In this document: positions 34,003 through 46,362 of the stretch, one piece after another | How positions within the stretch are numbered: the first letter of the stretch is position 1 | Layout: each line of letters starts with the position of its first letter | NCBI RefSeq assembly: GCF_020921035.1 | Contig: NC_063155.1 | Span: forward strand, 27,211,294-27,275,293 | Origin: Rhodamnia argentea | Lineage: Eukaryota > Streptophyta > Magnoliopsida > Myrtales > Myrtaceae | Reading direction: 5' to 3' | Length of the DNA stretch: 64,000 bases | The notes under the pieces: generated by a model | The model's database searches: none | Told to the model about the DNA's origin: nothing | The model's input: only the letters and a program-made list of their open reading frames with translations | Position numbers and translations under genes: made by a program

Positions 34003-35249
34003 CGTTCCCTTCTCTAGTGCTTCCCCCTCAAAGTTCCCATCTAAAAGCTCCACGCGCGAAAACTATTGGGATGGAATTTGTCAACCACACACAAAAGAAA
34101 AGGAAAAGGAAAAAGAATGGAGTCATCGCCAAGTCAAATCAAATGGCTTCGACTCGGCCACTTGGCCAAAGGAAGTAGTGTAATATGAGAGGATACTGTT
34201 ATCTGGTTGATAAATAGTTTGAGCGTGCTGCATTCATTATTTTGGTTTACCTATACAAATTCAGTCATAAATTTTTCAATTGAATCAATTTAATTTTATA
34301 TTTTTTAATATAATTCATTCCATCAATTTTGATCAACGTGACACGACTAGCATTAATATAAATAAATATTACAATTGTTATAATTTTTTGAATTTTTATA
34401 TTTTTTCTTTGCTTTTCTTTACTTTGTTTTCTTTTCCTTACAACTCTGGCCGGTGTTGTTGCTGGCTAACCATTGTCAGCCGTAGGCGAGGACAGCGTCC
34501 CCTCGCCCAAATCCCGGCGAGGGCCGTGACACCTTCGCTAGCCACAAGCAATGAAGACCGATGTCTATGTCAACGATTTCTAATCAAATTTAACCGAATG
34601 AACTACATTGACAAATCATTAAAAAATTTAGGACTAAAATGATTCAATTGAAAAATTTAGAGCTAAATTGATTTCAATATAATAAATTTAGAATTTTCTG
34701 ATACTTTTTCCATTATCTTCATAAGTTAAAAGATCATCTCGTCGATTTGACGATGGTGTTTTGTGAGGCCAGATGTGTGGAGGTACCATATTTAAAATGC
34801 CACTTTTGACTACCTCGTCACACTCTTGTAACAAATTTTTACCTTAGACATCCTTGATTTCTCATTACAAATGGAACAGAGACATTTCTTCTAGTTCTTC
34901 TCACTCTTTGTCCACCAAATAATTCGGGCGGTTTCTTCTCTTTCTGATTCATCTGTCAATCTCCCCGAAGAAAAACACTCCGGGAGAAGAAACTGATCAT
35001 CTGTAACCAGGGCTGAACAATAAATCGCCCTATTAGTTGACGCGATTTGAATTCCTACAAGTAGGGAATGCACGGCACAGATTTTATATGCTCCCTAGCA
35101 CATCTGGCCTTTGAAAAAGAACCGAGAGATCGTGGAGGATGAAACCAAAATTTTCAATTCCCATCGTTCATTCTGCACATTAAAACCATCTCTTTCTCCC
35201 TAACAGGACGTGTGAATATACAAGAATCCTTCCCAGTCGTCTCTGTACT
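34003..35249. mobile_element. Intergenic with fold-back element (about 34266-34690)
   Basis: Between two minus-strand genes. The word AAATTTTTCAATTGAATCA near 34269 is matched in inverse near 34641-34660, and AATTCATTCC pairs with CCGAATGAACT, giving a fold-back element with a GC-rich core (GCCGTAGGCGAGG, near 34480-34540). The rest (34690-35249) shows no gene and should include the 3' UTR of the BRO1 gene. Confidence 0.5.
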
Positions 35250-38200
35250 CTACAACTTGAAAACGAGTGGTGTCTCGCATCTGGTGGGATGGTAAGGTAT
35301 GATCTTCACGATCCGGCTACCCTGAGGCAACGGCAACTCATCACCCGAAGCGATCTTCTCATGCCAGACAAACTCATTCTCGTGCTCCAACTTCCTCAGA
35401 GTTTCGGTAGCCTCATCGATTTCTTTCTTGACTATGACTTTCCATGACTCTTCCCCAGGAATTCTCTTTTTCGCATTGATCAATGCTTCAGAGAGAACTC
35501 CGATGGCAACCCCGACTTGGCCAGCCGTCCTCAGCTCTTCTGCGAGGTACTTTTGGCTTCTTAGCTCATGCAAGGCTTTGCAAGATGACATATATTCCTG
35601 GGCAGACCATTAAAAGCACCTTAAAGAATGCACACCATACTTCAACTAATGGAGTAATGTTTGTGCATGTTCAATAAAGTTGCACTTGCCAAAATCAAGT
35701 TCAAAGTGAAAACTTAAAGTAGAGCGTTCGGCGATGACAGGTCTAACTCGTTTCTATTTCCATTGAACTATGACCTCCAGGTTAAGTTAGTAATCAAGGA
35801 AACTGGCCAAGAGCCAAATTTTCCAATGAAACAAAAGACTGCTATATGCTCCAGTTGACAACGATTTATTTCTTTCCATATGACTCCCATGATCACTAGT
35901 ACATGGACATCATACAATATAACTTCCAATAACTTCTTCGAAACAAGAAAATTTGTAAATACAACTAATTACAGGTTCCCAAGCATAAAGCAGGACACAT
36001 AAAATCATGTACACTGTCAATATCATCTTCAAGCTGAAAAAATAGGTACACTGCCATCAGAATCTAAATCAGCCAATTAAATTGGTCCTCAGACAAAAAG
36101 TATAAATGCCTTGCACGAATTTACGATACCAAATCCTAGAAATGTATTGATCTCACATATATCAGCTTACAGAAAATAATGTCCACATGGATCAAGCCAT
36201 TTCAGCTCTTTGAACTTTGTAATCATGCAAGCTATTCAAACTAAGTACCTGGAAACATAAGAACTTAGCAGGCCACAGCACCTGAATTGACTACACCAAC
36301 TTATTTCATATTTACCACGTGACAAGAGTGCATAAAATAAATTACCCGTCAATGATTATTTATTCATTATCATGTCCGCTGATGCTAGTAGTAACTTTAT
36401 GAGCAAGTGTTTTAAAAGGATAAATATGGTAATATTTCTAAAGTTGAAGCCTAACATGACCGACTTCTGAAACGAAGGGCCTTTACCATGTGACCATACC
36501 ATCATTTATGAGTACCATCATGATATATGAGGCTTACAACTCGATCCCGTCCACAATTTGAATTTAAATCAAACAAAAGCAAAAAAAAAAAAAAAATGCA
36601 AGTTGTACCATGTACGTACCAAAAGACGAGCTGAAATATCCTTGAGTTCACTAGTTAGCAAACACGTGGCTTCATCAAGAAACTCTGAAACGCCATAATG
36701 CAACTTACCCAAAAGACCTGCAGTAGTTCTTTTCTCTTCAGCCTTCATTATAGTTACAATCTGTGTAAAGATGAACAGCCAAACATCAGACCAACAGATA
36801 AAGCTTGTATAGAAAAGTTCATAACAACACTTCAACTTGTCTTAATGGACAATATCACACTAACCTGGGCTTCAGCCAAACAAATCAGGCTCATAACAGT
36901 GGTAAAATATGATGTAGCTTCGGGTGGCCTCTGAACAGAGTTAGCAGATTGTAATGAAGACAGAACACAATGAGAGAGATGATGGTAAACTCCAGCAGCT
37001 TCTCTGAAGAGGGTAGCAGACTGCACCAGATCTATAGAAAAAATCAAAGCTAAAGTACAGTTATGCAAGACGAAGCCATTTCATGTAACTAAAAACATCG
37101 ATGCCCACCTTCAGGCATTACTTCTACTGCCCTCTCACGAAGAATTGCACCGTAAAGGAAGAGGTTCATTCCGAGCTCAAACCGAATGTCATTCACTTGG
37201 AAGTACTTTGGACCCATGAGATTCAGAAAAGGCAATGTGCCAGTAAGAGCACTCGCCCACTGAATTCTAAGGTTTGAAATCCAACGAACCATCTGGGTGT
37301 TGTTGCTAGCCATGTCGACATGGAAAACTAGGTTCTCCAGCAAGGGTAGATACTGTTTCGACTTTTGGAGATCCTGAAGCAAGTTTAAAGAAGAATCAAG
37401 CAGAATGAGATAGCTGCTAAGTGCTTCCACAGATTGGTAGCACATGCAGAGCATATGCATGACGAAGAAAACCCTCAGAAAGCCGTCATAAAACTCATCT
37501 CGCCATTACTGGAAATTCAAGCATACAGGACGAGCTCATTCAGGAAAAAAATATCAGCGTTGTGTTCGTTAAAGAAGTTTGGATGTATATTGCAACCATC
37601 GTCTAGACAGAAAATCCCAGTATCACATGTCCAGTATTGAAGCACAACATAATTATTCCTCAGTTTTCATAATCGATGACACTTTTCCCGTTCTTGCCAA
37701 TTAATCTCTTTGAAGGGTTACGATCAAGAAAGGCATGTTGTAATAATAAGTCGATCAACAGATTTCACATACGGAAAGAAACAGAACTTTTCAGAGACAG
37801 TTGCGAAACCACCAAATTACCTGTTGATTCTGAGAGGTAAGCCCCCCGGACATCTCTCTCGCAATGGCCTCGGTAATCGAGCTTGTAGCATTTATAGTTT
37901 CCTCGATGGCCCGTCGTTTAGAGCTTAACTCTTTCAGTTGCTCCAGCGTGCCACAGTCAAGAGCCGCAAAAACCTCTTCAAACACAATCTGCAGACATTG
38001 ACATCAGCATCACCCACTAAGTACTTGCATCCATGACTATCTAGGTGCAACAGGCATCGAGAGATGATGCAAGCAATCCGATCATTCCACACCAACAAAA
38101 CATACAGCCTAGTATGAAGCTTCTGAAAGGTTGAGAACTTTAGCTCGACTCTAGGACACAATTTCATGATTCTTTCCGATGGCATAATCTCTCTACTTCT

Positions 38201-38510
38201 GACCATCGATAACTCTTTTGCTGAAACAACCGATAGGTTTGAAACTCGAATTGCGCAGAACTACTGGAAGACACCAAAAAGTAAAGATGGGCAATACCCT
38301 CCCCAACTTGACACAGATATTAAACGGACAGCAAGTCAAATTTGACGTGACGAAAGAGAACCACAGCAACATTCGTACCACGAAGTCCACCTAATCAAGC
38401 AAAAACAAGACCCAAAAAGATAACAATCTGAACTTGCACGTAGATTCATGGATAGAACCAACAACCTTCTTGGTTTTGAGCTTCGCCGGGTCCGGAAAAT
38501 GCAGCATCAT
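35250..38510 (-). CDS. BRO1-domain protein (plant BROX-like)
   Basis: Six minus-strand exons (38510-38466, 37988-37821, 37373-37109, 37031-36865, 36760-36620, 35597-35250) join in frame to 377 residues. The protein begins M-M-L-H-F-P-D-P-A-K-L-K-T-K-K. It carries the BRO1 helical core, with N-L-M-G-P-K-Y-F-Q-V-N, F-R-E-A-A-G-V-Y-H-H-L and M-S-L-I-C-L-A-E-A-Q, and ends with G-D-E-L-P-L-P near the C-terminus. BRO1 domains bind ESCRT-III subunits and act at endosomes; plants have short BRO1-only proteins like this one. An upstream in-frame Met at 38618 would add 36 residues not typical of the family, so I chose 38510. I found no lesion. The metallo-hydrolase gene follows on the same strand, with no evidence of a functional link. 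Confidence 0.9.
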
Positions 38511-39606
38511 CTTTGCCCACGTGCACGCTCGACTCTGCTTCGATGACGATCGTGAAGCAGAATCAAGCTGCTGCCCGATTCGCTTCCAATCTACACACGG
38601 TTCAGAATCCCGGGGCAAATAGAAAAACGATTCAGTCCGAATCCGACTCGAAAATGCGACGAAGTCCGGATTTGGGAAGGCACCCCAGTAATGGTAGGCC
38701 TCCGACCTGATCGAAAATCAGCCGCGAACGAGACGTTTCCGCAATGGGACCCAGCGAGCGCTGAATCGGACAGCAATTATTATCTTTTCCGATTAACAGA
38801 TGAAGATTTAGAGGTGTGTTTACGTCAAAAGATAAACTAAGGTTGGGACGAACAGGACCGAGGGTCGTTGTCGGCACAGTTTGTGATTCAAATTGCTTCT
38901 CTGCTAAGGAGACGAGAAAAAATGAAAGAGGCACGGAACGCCGAGCGGCTCGGAGAGAGGAAGGAGAGCGTGGGCCCCGTGGGCTCCCGCGGTTTCTCTG
39001 CTCTTCCCATGATCGATTGTCCACGCTGTTTTGGGCCGGTCCGTCTTCTGGGCCGGGCCTGTGTACGTGATTGAGCCTCCTGTGTGGGAAATTCAAATCA
39101 AGATAGCACAACTTTTTTTTTTTTGGCGAATTCAAATTCGATATTTTTGAAGAGGGTGAATCCAAAAATAGAAAAAATAAAAATAAAAGGCTCATAATTT
39201 CACTCTTGGAATAAATTTTTTCCCCAAATTTTCAAACGTGGTATGTAAAAATTGCACAATTTCGGCACTAAGACAATCGTGGTGATCGTGCTGAGAATCC
39301 TTCCCATTAGCGTTAAGACTTACCAACTATAAATACATCTTCTCGAACCACAAAAATGTGTACTTCTCCAATCATATGTCGTGCCTGGTCAAGATGGTTC
39401 TCGAGGACGACAGAACTAAAATGTGAGTCGCCAATGTCGTGTCGACATTTAAAAACTTGGGCCGAAAAAATGCCCCCGGGCACAAAAAGGTGTGCTTGTT
39501 TTCTTGGTACACGGCCTGGTGCGAAAAAAACATTTTGTTCATCATGTCAAAAGTCAGTGATTATCGTTATTTGATATTTCAAGGTAGTGTAGATTCCGTG
39601 CACTCT
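38511..39606. other. BRO1 promoter side and intergenic
   Basis: The first few hundred bases are likely 5' UTR and promoter of the BRO1 gene. The open frames at 38632-39195 (minus) and 38816-39074 (plus) have no recognisable domain. A poly(T) run lies near 39112-39124. Confidence 0.4.
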
Positions 39607-39881
39607 AATCAAAGTTCATTCCCAAAAGTAACTGAACTGAAGGGAAGTTACTGTGCTTATCAACAACGGCCAGGCCAAAACAAAGCTGGAGACTGGGGCG
39701 TTAAGGCTCAACTTCGTCAGTCTCTTCCTTAAAATTGGGCTTCAAGACCCCCACAACCTCTTTTGGATGTTCTTTGTTCTTCTGAAGCCCATTTGGATTG
39801 TCCTTCTGCATCATCTACTTGAAATGAAATGAAGTTAAGTTGTTTTTTGACCAAAAAAGAACAAAAAATCAAAGTTCATTC
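39607..39881 (+). mobile_element. 5'-truncated retroposon with 15-bp target duplication
   Basis: The 15-mer AATCAAAGTTCATTC flanks the insert perfectly (39607-39621 and 39867-39881). The insert (39622-39866) ends in TTTTTTGACCAAAAAAG and an A-rich tail, as in the 3' end of a plant LINE or SINE. It has no recognisable coding domain, so it is probably a truncated LINE 3' end. Confidence 0.75.
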
Positions 39882-40149
39882 GAGAGCGAAACATTTTGAT
39901 GATTGTCGCAAATTTCGTTTTCTGATGCGGATCAACTGAGTACAGTACACAGAATCAAAGTTCTATTTCATCTGAAGGGCAACAGAGCTGGGACTGGACC
40001 CCTCAGCCACACCAGATGTCAAAAGGGTTCGGCCATTAATTTGGAGCGGACCAGCCTAGGGAAGATGAACAGTCTTTAAATCTCAGAACCAGCTGTGCAC
40101 CGAAACCGGTCTGGAGAATTGCCCCTTCTTCCCCGTTTCCCACGTCGAA
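39882..40149. other. Intergenic
   Basis: I see no gene or repeat that I can name in this stretch. Confidence 0.4.
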
Positions 40150-40502
40150 TGTCATGAACTCCAAGATGCGAGACTCGTCACAAGAGTCTGAGACCGAGAC
40201 TGACCCTTCTTTACTTTCTTCGAAACTCCTGCCGCAATCCCATTGAAGTTCACGCCTGGCTCGGTGGCGTCCTCCTCCATCTCATTCAATTCAAGTGAAG
40301 ATGGGTCCTTGACCTTACTTCTGCTCTCTTCTTGGATCAGTGTGGAGAATCACGATCGCCCAGATATTTTCTCGGGAGTCGCAGTTTGTATAATACATTC
40401 CGTCAAAGCGGAGGCTTTGGTCAATTCTTGCCTGGACCCGTTTACTGTAAACTGTCCATCGTTTACCGGATTCAACCATTTGAAATTATAACCGATCCAA
40501 AG
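40150..40502 (-). pseudogene. Unidentified gene fragment
   Basis: On the minus strand one frame runs from about 40498 to 40160 with a single internal TGA near 40350. Its composition is protein-like, with blocks such as L-W-I-G-Y-N-F-K-W-L-N-P, L-E-L-N-E-M-E-E-D-A-T and V-S-K-K-V-K-K-G-Q. A second frame overlapping the end (R-I-L-E-F-M-T-F-D-V-G-N-G-E-E-G) suggests a frameshift. I cannot name the family. A tiny retroposon stub sits exactly at its upstream edge. Confidence 0.35.
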
Positions 40503-40550
40503 ATCCTAGCCCTTTGACCCAAAAAAATAAAAATAAAAAAATCCTAGCCC
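40503..40550 (+). mobile_element. Retroposon stub (28 bp) with target duplication
   Basis: The 10-mer ATCCTAGCCC occurs at 40503-40512 and 40541-40550. Between them are only 28 bases, TTTGACCC followed by A-rich sequence. The TTTGACC word plus A tail matches the 3' end of the retroposon at 39607-39881, so this looks like an extremely 5'-truncated insertion of the same or a related element. Confidence 0.6.
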
Positions 40551-42186
40551 AGCTTTTCAGAGGTAGGATGTTCTAGTTCTTTCTATTTGACCCGACACCG
40601 ATCGATCTAGCCATGAGAAGAGTTTAAAAGAGCTCTAACGGGCTTCGGAGGACCAAACGCATGTTTGTGGCGAAATACGATGACGACTTGTGACTAGGGG
40701 TGAAAGGCCAATCAAGATTGGATAAAGCTAACTTTCAAGAAATCTATTTTAATAGAGCGTATGATGTTTTGATGGCCTAAGATAGAGCACTCAATGGGCT
40801 AGGGTGGCCCCATTTCGCTTTACCAACCCTAGGGAAACTTTGAATATAGGCATGGATCGTTTGTACGGACGAAATTTTGGGGTTCTAAGATCCAAATGCT
40901 ATTAACAGGATCGACATCAATAATCCCTCGCACTTGAGAAGTAATAACGAAAATGGCTAACCCAATGACTTGTTTTCCAGTTAGAGACATCCTAATAAAA
41001 TCCGCAATAATTTCACTTAAAGAAGTGACTTGTCGTTTTCCTCCGGAAAATGCAATTACTAAATTTTTCCTGAAATCACGACGAAGCTTAAGAGACGATA
41101 AAAGAATTCTTCTGCAGTCTGAATTCTTTTCTAAAAGATAAAAATCGTTTCGATCGAATGAAAAGGACTGCCTCGTAAATGGCAACGATATGGGCTATAC
41201 TGATAAGCATTCCAATGAATAAGATGATGACTATGATTGTAACCAAATGGAGCTTTAGGAGCAATTTTAAGATGAACAGCGCTCGAAGGGGGGAAGAATA
41301 ATTCCTCCACCAACTCCCCCACGGAACCAGTTGAAGAAGTTGCCACCACCGCTTTAGTCATTGTCCTCCTCATGCAGCTTTATCCCCAAGTGTAATCATT
41401 AGAGGATAGATCCCAATCACCCACCAACCCAGCATTTCGTCCTCAGGTTTTGAGGAGAATGTTTGCTTTGATTCACATCCATGAACCAATATTTTGGGTG
41501 TCGGTAATTCACATGACTGCGAAAAACAATTACTCTATTCCTCGGTTTTTATTTTTTTCTGTTTTCGGAAATAGATTCGAAACAAAAATTCATTTGATAA
41601 AATAATTCTATTTTCTACTTTCAACACAATTTCATTTCCGGTCCTCAGTCACCTCTCTTGCGTCCCTGCCCCGTTCGCCGTCCGCCGGTTACCATATGGG
41701 CAGGGGTACTCCTTTCAAGTGACTTAAAGGTCATCGGGTACCTGTTAAGATAAAATGATGCTTACCAGCAATTATACCATGAACCTGGCTTCTCTTTTTC
41801 TGACACAGGTTCACTTAACTCCTGCTTCGTCTTTGTGCTGGACAGGTGATTGGTTCATTTACCAAGTTGTGTTTAATGGGGGCTACTGATAATCAATGCT
41901 GCAGTTAGTGTAATTACGTAAGATTTTGCCTTACTTGCTCAAAGACCCATTTCGAATTGACCCAAAGAAGACACAGAAAAAGCATTAAGTAGACCATTAA
42001 TTAACCACCCCTTTAACTTTCCCCCACTCTTTCCTTCCACTTCCCATCATGCCTTTGAGCCACACTACCCCCCACCGCTCTACATATGTTAGACACATAA
42101 GCCAACCATCTTCCATTATTCCTGCTCTGCTCTCTCCTCTCTCATTGCCTCTCTTTCTCTCTTGCTGTCCATCTTAAGCTCCAAAC
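40551..42186. other. LHT upstream region with decayed coding-like DNA
   Basis: On the minus strand, 40829-41373 has two overlapping protein-like frames (blocks V-T-S-L-S-E-I-I-A-D-F-I-R-M-S-L-T-G-K and G-S-V-G-E-L-V-E-E-L-F-F-P-P). A third frame there is strongly hydrophobic, which suggests a frameshifted remnant of a membrane protein; I cannot name it. At about 41530-41700 is a partial copy of the GAAATAGA-type fold-back family. The last 150 bp before 42187 are CT-rich and likely the LHT leader. Confidence 0.4.
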
Positions 42187-44766
42187 ATGGTGTCAGATTC
42201 TCCTCCTTCCAAGGTTAGCATCAAACCCCCCACTGTCTTCTCATCAGATGATGAGATGACCGCCTTCGTAGAGATTTTTGCGCCTAATTGCTTGTTTTTC
42301 TTTGCTCATCTTCCCCTTCTTTTCTGGGCAGGAAGTGGCCGCGAGCGAGAAATGGACGGAGGGGGGCGACCCGGCCCGGCGAGCCAAATGGTGGTACTCC
42401 ACCTTCCACACCGTCACGGCCATGATCGGCGCTGGTGTTCTCAGCTTGCCTTATGCCATGGCCTATTTAGGATGGTAAAGTGAACCGATCTTAGCTCTTA
42501 CCAGATGGATAGGCTTCAATCCCAGATCAATACCTATGTTGTAACTTAAGTGCCTGTCCAGTCTTTTGGGGCATGCCAGTTTGGAGTCTAGACTTCATGT
42601 ACAGTCCCTCATGATGTCATGGCTTATTTACGAGTAACTGATCACCGACCCAAATACGAGGAAAAGACAAAGACTGGCTCAAAACTTTGACCCTTTAATT
42701 TGTGTTTTTGTCTTGTGTTTTGATGTTTCAGGGGTCCAGGGACAATGGTGTTGGCCCTGTCCTGGTGCATGACCCTGAACACCATGTGGCAGATGATCCA
42801 ACTGCATGAGTGCGTCCCGGGCACCCGGTTTGACCGCTACCTCGACCTGGGCCGGCACGCCTTTGGCCCGAAGCTCGGCCCCTGGGTCGTGCTACCGCAG
42901 CAGCTGATCGTCCAGGTCGGATGCGATATCGTGTACATGGTCACTGGCGGCAAGTGCCTCAAGAAGTTCGTGGAGATGGCCTGTGTCAACTGCGCCCGGA
43001 TCAGGCAGTCCTATTGGATCTGCATCTTCGGCGGGATCCACTTTTTCCTGTCCCAGCTCCCGAATTTCAATTCTGTCGCCGGTGTTTCCTTGGCCGCGGC
43101 AGTCATGTCTCTCAGGTACGAAAACGGACACTACGGATTTACTCTTCCAGCTCGTCGTCCTCTCTTCAAGGTCTCTTTTCGCCTCCTGATAAACTTGACT
43201 TTCAGGATTTTTTATCCATATCAGGAATATGTGAAAGTAAATGTCTGTGCTTGTGCATGTAGAAAAAGAAATGATGATGATGCTATTTGGCTAGTAAGAC
43301 ACTTGGTCGTATACTTAAGTCCTAATTTCGGGTTACTGAGCCTGTAAATGTTAATAACGCTCTTAAGTCACAATTTGAAGTCCGAGGTGGTCTCAAAAGT
43401 CATAATTGGCTAGCATGTTGAGCCTCCATTGATGCCAAGGATCACTCAAAAGACTAATTTTTAAGTCCTCCAATTGCAGCTACTCGACCATAGCATGGGC
43501 GGGAAGCCTAGCCCACGGCCGAGAACCCGGCGTGAGCTACGGCTACAAGAGCACGAGCGCAGCCGATTACATGTTCCGTGTGTTCAACGCGCTCGGCGAG
43601 ATCTCCTTCGCGTTCGCAGGGCATGCGGTGGTCCTGGAAATTCAGGCCACGATCCCGTCGACTCCTGAGAAGCCTTCAAGAGTCCCGATGTGGAAAGGCG
43701 CAGTCGGAGCCTATTTCATCAACGCCATTTGCTATTTCCCGGTGGCGCTCATCGGTTACTGGGCCTTCGGGCAAGATGTGGACGACAACGTGCTGATGTC
43801 GCTGAAGAGACCTGCATGGCTCATCGCATCTGCTAACTTGATGGTGGTCGTCCATGTCATCGGAAGTTATCAGGTACTTCGTGCCGTCAACGGGAGTAAA
43901 CGTCTTTTTTCTCCTTTCAGGATTAAGTTTTTAGCTGAGTTCATAGCTCTGGGTTCGCTCATGGGATCAATCAACACGAGTTATTGCTATACAATTCTGG
44001 TACAGTTGATATGGTTGCATTTGCTTTCTTGGGCGCAACGGCTAACAAGACGATCGGAACTGAAACATTGCAGGTCTACGCGATGCCCGTTTTCGACTTG
44101 TTGGAGAGGATGATGGTGAAGAGACTGAACTTCCCTCCCGGAATCGCACTCAGGCTCGTCGCGCGGTCTACCTATGTTGGTGAGATTCCCATTGCCCTGC
44201 TCTTGATTACTTAAACTTCCAAAAGGAACATTGTTCAGCGAACATTTAGAAAAAGATTCCAATAACAAAGTGGTACGCATGCTAAAACACGAATCTACCT
44301 TTATCCTTTGACTAAAATTGATTCCTGGATGAATGCTGGCAGCTTTTACGTTGTTTGTTGGAGTGACGTTCCCTTTCTTTGGGGACCTACTTGGTTTCTT
44401 CGGTGGATTTGGGTTCGCTCCCACATCTTATTTTGTGAGCCTCTCTCTATGATTACAAACTTCATGAGACGATTCGCAATTATGTAAATGTGCTCTTGAA
44501 AAGGATCGTAACTTGTCTCCGAGCATTCTCGCAGCTCCCAAGTATCATGTGGCTGGTCATCAAGAAGCCTAGAAAATTCAGCATCAACTGGTTCGTCAAC
44601 TGGGTAAGTCAATATCTCCGACCAAACTTTTTGTTCATTTCTCACTGGTTACCGTTGTGCGCTTCAGGCGTCCATAGTAATCGGAGTGTTCATCATGACG
44701 GCATCGACAGTCGGGGGGTTGCGGAACATCGTGGTCGACGCATCCACTTATAGGTTCTATACTTAG
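42187..44766 (+). CDS. Lysine/histidine transporter, LHT family
   Basis: Eight exons (42187-42213, 42332-42474, 42732-43115, 43480-43873, 44074-44179, 44343-44434, 44535-44603, 44668-44766) give 437 residues, the normal length for LHT proteins. Members are plasma-membrane proton-coupled importers of lysine, histidine and neutral or acidic amino acids (AAAP/Aa_trans family). Diagnostic blocks are [25 protein letters not shown] near residue 30, [23 protein letters not shown] and [15 protein letters not shown]. Many long hydrophobic stretches are compatible with about ten membrane helices. The frame is intact. The first exon codes for only nine residues. A broken second copy lies 12.6 kb downstream in the same orientation, with the GDT1 gene between them. 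Confidence 0.93.
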
Positions 44767-45244
44767 ACACCAAGTGTAGGCTGTCCATCGGTCTTTCATG
44801 ATGTAGTTAGCAAGATTCCAACATCCAAGAAAAAAAGGCGTCTTGTTGCCTATCCTACTGTGTCATGAACGAGAAATCCTAAACCGAGTCAATGTTCCCA
44901 TAAAAATTTCTTTGTACAAGTTTCTACATAACGGCCCGTGTTCGAGAACTCCTTTTATGCTCTCACAAGGTTCACAACCTTGCGTTTTGACCCAAAAGAA
45001 AAAGCTCAAGAGTTTATTGAGTAATGTTTTCTCGACAGTACACGGTACAATATCAATCGTAGATTTATACATTATCGGTGATGACAGTACCGTCAGATCG
45101 TTGTTATCACCGAGCTACTACGCTCATTGATGGGGCGATCCGTATATGTATTCTCGTAGGCTTTATCGTAAGTGTGACTCTTTTTACCACCAAGCTACCA
45201 CGCTCGGTGTTTCAAAAAAAAAAAAAAAGAGTTAAATAAGCAGC
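44767..45244. other. LHT 3' region with SINE-head remnant
   Basis: Likely LHT 3' UTR and spacer. On the minus strand near 45205-45180 is GTGGTAGCTTGGTGGTAAAAA, a tRNA A-box-like word closely related to the one at 61770. A second diverged copy lies near 45130-45105. These look like remains of a tRNA-derived SINE family. Poly(A) lies at about 45214-45228. Confidence 0.4.
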
Positions 45245-45309
45245 AAAGAACCAACTTCGTCACACTTACCTTACCAAAAAAAAAAAAAAAAAAAAAAGAA
45301 CCAACTTCG
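45245..45309 (+). mobile_element. Retroposon stub (35 bp) with 15-bp target duplication
   Basis: The 15-mer AAAGAACCAACTTCG occurs at 45245-45259 and 45295-45309. Between them are only TCACACTTACCTTACC and poly(A). A non-tail part of about 16 bp plus a perfect duplication is what an extremely truncated retroposition would leave. Confidence 0.6.
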
Positions 45310-45516
45310 AGCAGACTCCAAATTGTAGATGACATCGTCCCACGTCCTCACATGCTTGATGGCGTAACTCACTACACAAGTCATACTGCCAAATGTGCAC
45401 TAGCTGTATTAAACTACGACACAGAGCCGACTGAGTCGTATGAGAGACATTCCAGGTGGGGCATGCAGCGTGCGCATTAGTGGTGAATTCGCGTCACCGT
45501 TTACGAGCGGATAAAA

Positions 45517-46100
45517 TTATTTAAAAAGTCCTAAACCTATTTTATTTTGACCTTCCGATTTTAAACTTCTCAATTTCGTCAATTAAATTTAAATTTTTTT
45601 GGAATTTTGTCAATTTAGTTTATTTGGCTAATTTTGATAGGAAATTGCTGACGTGGATAATTTTTGTAAATTTTTGAAGTTTATGAGTTTTTCATATTTT
45701 TTCATATTTTTTTTCCTTTCGATATTTTTCTTTTTCTTTTGTACTACCAAGGTCACAAGCAAGGGCCGGCAGACCCTTGCTAGCCACTAAGTGAGGGCCG
45801 CAAGGCGCTAGCCAGCAGCGGGCAAGTGTTGCAGTCCTCGTCGGCCCTCACCAGAGTTGACAGAACAAAAAAGAAAAGAAAAAGAACAGATTAATTTAAT
45901 TTTTTAAAAAAAAAATTATTCACGTCAGCTCTTGCCGTCTTACTTGGCACCACCGGCGCAAGTCGGCGATTTTCGATTAAAATTATTCGGATAGATTCAA
46001 TTGACGAAGTGTTAAAAAGTTTAGGACTCAATTGATAAAATCAAAAAAGTTTAAAACTAAATTGATCACGGTGCAATAAAATTAAGACTTTTTGGATAAC
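45517..46100. mobile_element. Fold-back element with GC-rich core
   Basis: The left arm (TTAAAAAGTCCTAAACC near 45521) pairs with the right arm (TTAAGACTTTTTGGATAAC near 46083), and CGTCAATTAAATT pairs with TTCAATTGACG. The core (about 45750-45990) is GC-rich with repeated GGCAAG/GCCAGC words. No coding region is present. Confidence 0.6.
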
Positions 46101-46337
46101 TTTCCCCTTCCGGATCCTTTTCACCGTACAAAGTCTCGTCATCACTTCCACCAATTCTTACGGGTAAGAAAGGCAGAGTTGGTGGAGCAATTTGGAGACG
46201 CCTATAGATCAATTGTACAAAGTCTCCCCACGCGGACGAAGTGGCTTTCTTTAACAATTATAAATGCAATGGCCATCGGAGAACTGGAAAAGCGTTGCGT
46301 CGGAGGTATCAAGTTCTGGACTTTCAATAAAGAGAGG

Positions 46338-46362
46338 CTTTAGCTTTGAATCAAAGCTAAAG
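46338..46362. repeat. Perfect hairpin downstream of LHT copy 1
   Basis: CTTTAGCTTTGA and TCAAAGCTAAAG form a 12-bp perfect inverted repeat around one base. The same stem, with a different loop, lies at 61596-61620 downstream of LHT copy 2, and both are preceded by GAGAGG. It is part of the duplicated block; its function is unknown. Confidence 0.6.
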
